Shown: in pieces, positions 59,746 to 64,000 of the stretch
Layout: every line of letters starts with the position of its first letter
How positions within the stretch are numbered: the first letter of the stretch is position 1
From: an uncultured Lachnospiraceae bacterium
Lineage (GTDB): Bacteria > Bacillota > Clostridia > Lachnospirales > Lachnospiraceae
Length of the DNA stretch: 64,000 nt
Direction: 5' to 3'
Assembly (NCBI GenBank): GCA_910587765.1
Contig: CAJUNR010000009.1
Span: forward strand, 1-64,000
Position numbers and translations under genes: made by a program
The notes under the pieces: generated by a model
What the model saw: the letters and a program-made list of their open reading frames with translations, nothing else
Told to the model about the DNA's origin: nothing
Database searches by the model: none

Positions 59746-61887
59746 ATGAAGATAGCGCTTGCCGGAAATCCGAACAGCGGAAAAACTACATTGTTCAATG
59801 CACTGACCGGTTCCAACCAGTTCGTCGGAAACTGGCCGGGAGTGACCGTTGAGAAAAAAGAAGGAAAGTTAAAAGGGCATCCGGACGTCGTCATTATGGA
59901 CTTGCCGGGGATCTATTCGCTGTCACCGTATACGCTGGAGGAAGTCGTTGCCAGAAACTACCTGATCGGCGAGCGGCCCGACGCCATTCTGAATATCGTG
60001 GACGGTACGAACCTGGAGCGGAACCTTTATCTGTCCACACAGCTTATGGAACTTGGAATTCCGGTGGTTATGGCCGTCAATATGATAGATATCGTGGAGA
60101 AAAACGGCGATCGGATTTACATTGATCAACTAAGCAGAGAACTGGGCTGCAAAGTCGTGGAGATCTCCGCCCTGAAGGGAACGGGGGTCAGGGAGGCGGC
60201 AGAGCTGGCGGTGCGGGAGGCGTCTGCAGGCCGGGAGCAGCGGGCGGTACATACCTTTGATAAAAAAGTGGAAGAGGTCCTGTCCGCGATTGAGAAGCAA
60301 CTGACCGGCGTGCCCGCAAAACAGCGGCGATTCTTCGCCGTCAAGCTGTTGGAGCGGGATGACAAGATCAGCGCACAGATGAGTAGCATTCCCGATGTGG
60401 AAGCGATGATCCGCGAACTGGAAGAAGCGCTCGACGACGATTCGGAGAGCATCATCACCAACGAACGCTACCGTTTCATTGCGTCGATTATCGGAAAATG
60501 CTGTAAAAAAGCAAAGCGGGGCGGGCTGACGGCCTCGGATAAAATTGACCGGATTGTGACGAACCGGTTTCTGGCGCTGCCTATCTTTGCGGCGGTCATG
60601 TGGCTGGTGTATTATGTGTCCGTGACGACTGTGGGAACCTTTGTGACGGACTGGACCAACGATGTTCTGTTCGGCGAGATCATACCGCCGGCAGTGGAGA
60701 GCGTGCTTGCGGGCATGAACTGCGCGGACTGGCTGCAGGGATTGATTTTGGACGGCATCATCGGCGGCGTGGGCGCTGTTCTGGGATTTGTGCCGCAGAT
60801 GCTGGTACTGTTCCTCTTCCTGGCGTTTTTGGAGGCGTGCGGTTATATGGCGCGCGTAGCGTTTATCATGGACCGGATTTTCCGGAAATTCGGGCTGTCC
60901 GGCAAATCCTTCATTCCCATGCTGATCGGTACCGGCTGTGGGGTTCCCGGCGTGATGGCATCGCGGACGATCGAGAATGACCGCGACCGCAAGATGACGA
61001 TTATGACGACGACCTTCATCCCCTGCGGCGCGAAACTTCCGATCATTGCTCTGATCGCGGGCGCTCTGTTTGACGGAGCTTCCTGGGTGGCTCCCAGTGC
61101 GTATTTTGTGGGGATTGCAGCCATCGTGTGCTCCGGAATCATCTTAAAGAAGACGAAGCTGTTCGCCGGAGATCCAGCTCCCTTTGTCATGGAGCTTCCG
61201 GCTTATCATATGCCTACCGCAGGAAATGTTCTCAGAAGCATGTGGGAACGGGGTTGGTCCTTTATCAAAAAAGCCGGCACCATCATTCTGCTGTCTACGA
61301 TTCTTGTGTGGTTTACTACTTATTTCGGATGGGTAGACGGCCAGTTCCGTATGCTGGAAGATATGGAGATGGAACACAGCATTCTGGCAGCCATCGGAAA
61401 TGCGTTCGCGTGGATCTTCATTCCGCTTGGATGGGGAGACTGGAAAGCGGCAGTGGCGGCCATCACCGGTCTGGTAGCCAAGGAAAATGTGGTCGGCACC
61501 CTTGGGATTCTGTATGGCTTTGCAGAAGTTTCCGAAGAAGGAGAAGAGATCTGGGGAACGCTGGCAGGCTCCTATACGACGGTTGCCGCTTACAGCTTCC
61601 TGGTGTTCAATCTGCTCTGCGCGCCCTGTTTTGCGGCGATCGGCGCGATCAAAAGAGAGATGAACAATGCAAAATGGACCTGGTTTGCCATCGGTTATCA
61701 GTGTCTGCTGGCATACTGCGTGTCTCTGTGCGTCTATCAGATCGGTACGTTTCTGGCTACGGGTGTCTTCGGCGTCGGATTCCTTGCGGCGCTTGTGATT
61801 GTCGCGGTCTTTCTGTGGCTTCTCGTTCGACCTTATAAGAACGATGGGAAATTGAGGATAAATCTGAAAGGAATGGCGAAGGTATAA
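59746..61887 (+). CDS. feoB: ferrous iron transporter FeoB
   Basis: 713 residues. An N-terminal G domain has GNPNSGKTT (G1), a G2 threonine in GVTVEKK, DLPGIYSL (G3) and VNMID (G4). It is followed by the membrane domain with Gate motifs (MLIGTGCGVPGVMASRT, FIPCGAKLPIIALIAG, and a second at VAKENVVGTLGILYG). It moves Fe2+ into the cell. The ATG at 59746 was chosen, 9 bases after GAGGAG; 59737 directly abuts it. The stop overlaps the next ATG (TAATG). Confidence 0.95.
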   Translation: MKIALAGNPNSGKTTLFNALTGSNQFVGNWPGVTVEKKEGKLKGHPDVVIMDLPGIYSLSPYTLEEVVARNYLIGERPDAILNIVDGTNLERNLYLSTQLMELGIPVVMAVNMIDIVEKNGDRIYIDQLSRELGCKVVEISALKGTGVREAAELAVREASAGREQRAVHTFDKKVEEVLSAIEKQLTGVPAKQRRFFAVKLLERDDKISAQMSSIPDVEAMIRELEEALDDDSESIITNERYRFIASIIGKCCKKAKRGGLTASDKIDRIVTNRFLALPIFAAVMWLVYYVSVTTVGTFVTDWTNDVLFGEIIPPAVESVLAGMNCADWLQGLILDGIIGGVGAVLGFVPQMLVLFLFLAFLEACGYMARVAFIMDRIFRKFGLSGKSFIPMLIGTGCGVPGVMASRTIENDRDRKMTIMTTTFIPCGAKLPIIALIAGALFDGASWVAPSAYFVGIAAIVCSGIILKKTKLFAGDPAPFVMELPAYHMPTAGNVLRSMWERGWSFIKKAGTIILLSTILVWFTTYFGWVDGQFRMLEDMEMEHSILAAIGNAFAWIFIPLGWGDWKAAVAAITGLVAKENVVGTLGILYGFAEVSEEGEEIWGTLAGSYTTVAAYSFLVFNLLCAPCFAAIGAIKREMNNAKWTWFAIGYQCLLAYCVSLCVYQIGTFLATGVFGVGFLAALVIVAVFLWLLVRPYKNDGKLRINLKGMAKV

Positions 61888-62027
61888 TGGGCACCTTGGT
61901 TGTGGGGATTGTAGTATTGCTGGCGGTAGCTAATGCCGTGCGCTGCATCCGGAGAGACAGAAAATCCGGAAAGAGCTGCGCGGGCTGCGGATGTGGAGGG
62001 TGTTCCGGGTGCAGGACGAAAAACTGA
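61887..62027 (+). CDS. FeoB-associated Cys-rich membrane protein
   Basis: 46 residues: one membrane helix (MGTLVVGIVVLLAVANAVRC) followed by a Cys/Gly-rich tail (CAGCGCGGCSGC) with six cysteines. Small proteins like this follow feoB in many Clostridia and may bind iron. It starts within the feoB stop codon and its end overlaps the start of the Fur-like gene. Confidence 0.85.
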   Translation: MGTLVVGIVVLLAVANAVRCIRRDRKSGKSCAGCGCGGCSGCRTKN

Positions 62028-62449
62028 TCCGTGTTGCCCGGGAGAAAGATCGGATTCTGGAGCTGTTCCGACAGAAAGGCATGCGTGTCACAAAGCAGAG
62101 AAAGCTGATTCTGGATATCGTATTTGAGTATGACTGCATCAGCTGTAAGGAGATCTATTATCAGGCTCTGAAAAAGGATAAGAATGTGGGGATTGCCACG
62201 GTGTATCGAATGGTCAACACGCTGGCGGATCTGGGGGTCTTCCGGGCGAACGTTCCTTACCGGCCGGCAAAGCAGCCTGAGACAGGAGCCGGGAACGGGT
62301 GCAGGATTGTGCTCAAAAATCACACGATAATAGAGTTCGAGCAGTGCGAATGGCAGAATCTGCTGACGGAAGCACTGCGGAGAAAAGGCTATGTCGGGGA
62401 AGCTCAGATTGAGGAGATGGTTTTTCAAGGGGTTTCGTTTCATATCTAA
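62009..62449 (+). CDS. Fur-family protein lacking the usual metal-site residues
   Basis: 146 residues from the GTG at 62009, 8 bases after GGAGGG; an ATG at 61991 is alternative. The DNA-binding half is typical of Fur (LFRQKGMRVTKQRKLILDIVFEYD, KNVGIATVYRMVNTLADLGVF). The C-terminal half, however, lacks the HHHDHxxC-type segment; only NHTIIEFEQCEW remains where it should be. It may not sense iron in the usual way. It is the last gene of the feo operon. Confidence 0.75.
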   Translation: MQDEKLIRVAREKDRILELFRQKGMRVTKQRKLILDIVFEYDCISCKEIYYQALKKDKNVGIATVYRMVNTLADLGVFRANVPYRPAKQPETGAGNGCRIVLKNHTIIEFEQCEWQNLLTEALRRKGYVGEAQIEEMVFQGVSFHI

Positions 62450-62476
62450 GGAAATTTTTTTATCCGCGTTTCCCGG

Positions 62477-62504
62477 AAAAAGACCGCACTGCGCGGTCTT
62501 TTTT
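62477..62504 (+). terminator. intrinsic terminator of the feo operon
   Basis: AAAAAGACCGC-ACTGC-GCGGTCTTTTTT. A short GCATGCGTGCGTCCG stretch follows, resembling the start of the hairpin repeat. Confidence 0.9.
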
Positions 62505-62583
62505 GTCGTGCATGCGTGCGTCCGCGAAAGGTTCTGAAAAGCAACCCATAACAAAACAGAATACCTCAAACAACGTTAAAATA

Positions 62584-62612
62584 TAGACAAACACAGAAAA
62601 CTGCCGTATAAT
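62584..62612 (+). promoter_or_regulatory. promoter of the cobalamin riboswitch transcript
   Basis: TAGACA (62584-62589), 17 bp, TATAAT (62607-62612). Confidence 0.7.
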
Positions 62613-62644
62613 TTTTATGTCAAAATCCCGGGATAAGTTCCGGA

Positions 62645-62800
62645 TGTTGCAGGTTCCGAAAGGATTGATAGAGAAACCGGTGTGAATCCGGTACGGTCCC
62701 GCCACTGTAACAGGGAGTCCGCGCAGAAAATGCCACTGACCGTGACCGGTTGGGAAGGCCTGCAAGGATGAGGATCTGGAGTCAGGAGAACTGCCTGCAA
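62645..62800 (+). promoter_or_regulatory. cobalamin riboswitch
   Basis: The conserved elements appear in order: the GAAACCGGTGTGAATCCGGT pairing, CCCGCCACTGTAAC, GCCACTGACC with GGTTGGGAAGGC, and the B12 box AGTCAGGAGAACTGCCTGCA. TGCAGG (62648) pairs with CCTGCA (62794) to close P1. Cobalamin binding would act on the terminator at 62902-62932. Confidence 0.9.
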
Positions 62801-62901
62801 TGCATGAGTGTATCTTACGACCGATGAGAACTCTTAAATAGCTGGCACAGGGAAGAACCGGGGATCATTTTCCGGTATTTGTTGACGTGCATCAAGAGTA
62901 A

Positions 62902-62932
62902 AACAGTCTGTAAGATCACAGGCTGTTTTTTT
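62902..62932 (+). terminator. terminator downstream of the riboswitch
   Basis: AACAGTCTGT-AAGATC-ACAGGCTGTT (10 bp with one G-U pair) followed by T7, about 100 bases after the aptamer. It may be the expression platform, or the end of a short leader transcript. Confidence 0.8.
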
Positions 62933-62933
62933 A

Positions 62934-63029
62934 TGCGCACGGACGTCCAAATGAAACAGGTCTGCAGGTTGATGGCGGACGTCTGGTGCGCGGGCCAGGG
63001 AAAGAAGGGGTTCTGCCCGATCATGCGCC
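62934..63029. repeat. terminator-associated hairpin repeat, diverged unit
   Basis: GCGCACGGACGTCC (62935-62948) pairs with GGACGTCTGGTGCGC (62977-62991), then AGGGAAAGAAGGGG, TTCTGCCCGAT and a GCGCC end. The layout matches the units at 21161 and 55548. It occupies the space between the riboswitch terminator and the LysR ribosome site. Confidence 0.5.
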
Positions 63030-63049
63030 GAGAGAGCAAAGGAGGAGAG

Positions 63050-63985
63050 ATGGATTTAAAGCAATTGCAGTATTTTGTGGCCAGTGTGGACAGCGGCAGT
63101 TTAAAAAGGGCTTCAGAGATACTGTATACCTCTCAGCCGCATGTCAGCAAAACGATCAAGTCTCTGGAAACCGAACTCCAGGTGGAACTTCTGAAACGTA
63201 AGGCCAGAGGCGTGGAAGTTACAAAAGCAGGACGGAAGGTATACGAATACGCGTGCCGGATTCTTATGGAAGCAGGCGGAATCCAGAATGTTCAGGAAGA
63301 GGGCGATATCCGCGTTCTGTGTATTGCGGCAAATTCCAGCGACCGTCTGGCTTATCTGTTCCGGCGCTTTTATACAGAGCGGATGCAGTCCGGGATCCAT
63401 GCCCGGTATACGGAGTGCGCTACAGAAGAGCTCTCTCGGCTTGTACACCGGCATCTGGCCGAGGCCGGTTTTGTCTACGTGGATGAAAATCAGGAGACTG
63501 CGTTCCGTCAGATGCTGGAACATCGGCATCTGGTGTTTGAAAAAGCCGGGAAGACGCAGCCGCTGCTTTTTGCGGGACCGAAAAGTCCGCTGTACAGGGC
63601 GTTGTCCGTGACGGTGAAAGAACTTGGAGCTCTGAAGTATGTGCAGATGCAGGATGAACAGGATAATCTGAGTATACGGCTTCTTCAGAGAAGCGAAGAT
63701 TATCAATATCACAGGCGGCGCAGGCAGGTACTGACGACGAGCAGCAGATATCTTTTGCTGCAGACGATTGCGGATACGGCGTTGTGCAGTATCAGCTGCG
63801 GACTCTGTCCGGCATTGATCGGTGATGAGACTGTTCGCGGGATTCCAATTCGGGGGACGGAAAACAGCGTTACATTCGGTTTTGTACATCGGAAGCGGGA
63901 CGGACTTTCTCCGGAAGCGGAACAGTTTACGGAATATGTAAAAAAATATTTTGACGGTGAAAAGGAAGGAAGATGGGTGAAATGA
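63050..63985 (+). CDS. LysR-family transcriptional regulator
   Basis: 311 residues from the ATG after AAAGGAGGAG. The LysR helix-turn-helix (MDLKQLQYFVASVDSGSLKRASEILYTSQPHVSKTIKSLE) is clear and the substrate-binding domain begins near residue 85. It sits downstream of a cobalamin riboswitch, which is unusual for a regulator, and its stop overlaps a further gene. It probably controls or accompanies that gene. A longer upstream start passes through the terminator and is not used. Confidence 0.85.
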   Translation: MDLKQLQYFVASVDSGSLKRASEILYTSQPHVSKTIKSLETELQVELLKRKARGVEVTKAGRKVYEYACRILMEAGGIQNVQEEGDIRVLCIAANSSDRLAYLFRRFYTERMQSGIHARYTECATEELSRLVHRHLAEAGFVYVDENQETAFRQMLEHRHLVFEKAGKTQPLLFAGPKSPLYRALSVTVKELGALKYVQMQDEQDNLSIRLLQRSEDYQYHRRRRQVLTTSSRYLLLQTIADTALCSISCGLCPALIGDETVRGIPIRGTENSVTFGFVHRKRDGLSPEAEQFTEYVKKYFDGEKEGRWVK

Positions 63986-64000
63986 AAAAAAATCAGAAAT
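63982..64000 (+). CDS. start of a gene cut by the window edge
   Basis: ATG at 63982 overlaps the LysR stop as ATGA and reads MKKNQK before the window ends. The lysine-rich start fits a membrane or exported protein. With the riboswitch, it could be a cobalamin-related function, but nothing more can be seen. Confidence 0.5.

Overview
The window looks like chromosome of a gut-type anaerobic Firmicute, most likely a Lachnospiraceae or related Clostridia. The evidence is moderately high GC coding sequence with AT-rich promoters, strong AGGAGG ribosome sites, near-consensus sigma-A promoters, many intrinsic terminators, and families common in that group: VanW, DUF1002, a DUF4080 radical SAM protein, PTS sugar operons, ferredoxin-linked oxidoreductases and a CBS-domain pyrophosphatase. 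There is no rRNA, CRISPR array or insertion sequence. One tRNA (Pro, CGG) was found.

Layout. 0.5-2.8 kb: BlaI/BlaR1 beta-lactam sensor pair (minus). 2.9-7.5 kb: sucrose regulon scrR-scrB-scrA with two nearly identical palindromic operators. 7.6-14.8 kb: small lipoprotein, hexapeptide acyltransferase, GH13 glucosidase plus a C26 peptidase with an altered nucleophile motif, carbonic anhydrase, B12-binding radical SAM protein, exonuclease, and a 33-residue membrane peptide. 14.9-21.1 kb: VanW protein, PurM/HypE-like protein, Lrp-like regulator, aminotransferase, TrmL and a SleB-type cell-wall hydrolase. 21.3-29.8 kb: an L-ascorbate-type regulon (ulaE divergent from ulaG-IIA-IIC-IIB, HAD, DeoR regulator) with a probable DeoR operator array between the two arms. 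30-38.3 kb: tRNA-Pro, a ChvE/GguAB-type sugar ABC transporter, a GntR/LacI-type AraR-like regulator, araA and araD. 38.4-46.1 kb: aspartokinase, lipase-like hydrolase, DUF1002, TtcA-like ATPase, small alarmone synthetase and Mn pyrophosphatase.

46.1-55.5 kb holds the most distinctive metabolic unit. A FadR/GntR-type regulator faces an eight-gene operon: sodium symporter, D-2-hydroxyacid dehydrogenase, four-subunit 2-oxoacid:ferredoxin oxidoreductase, ADP-forming acyl-CoA synthetase and MFS transporter. Read together it predicts uptake of a 2-hydroxy or 2-oxo acid, oxidative decarboxylation to an acyl-CoA, ATP formation by substrate-level phosphorylation, and acid export. The substrate cannot be told from sequence.

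55.6-59.1 kb: lipoprotein, XRE membrane regulator, a type I toxin-antitoxin-like locus (small toxin reading frame with an apparent frameshift, convergent antisense RNA, shared terminator, inverted repeats at both RNA 5' ends), and a PadR/DUF2812 pair with a perfect 15-bp inverted-repeat operator. 59.1-62.5 kb: iron operon feoA-feoA-feoB-Cys-rich peptide-Fur-like protein behind a Fur-type box. 62.6-64 kb: a cobalamin riboswitch and terminator ahead of a LysR regulator and a gene that runs off the edge.

A two-part hairpin repeat occurs several times directly after intrinsic terminators or the tRNA and seems to be a dispersed intergenic element. All functions are inferred by reading sequence motifs; no searches were run.
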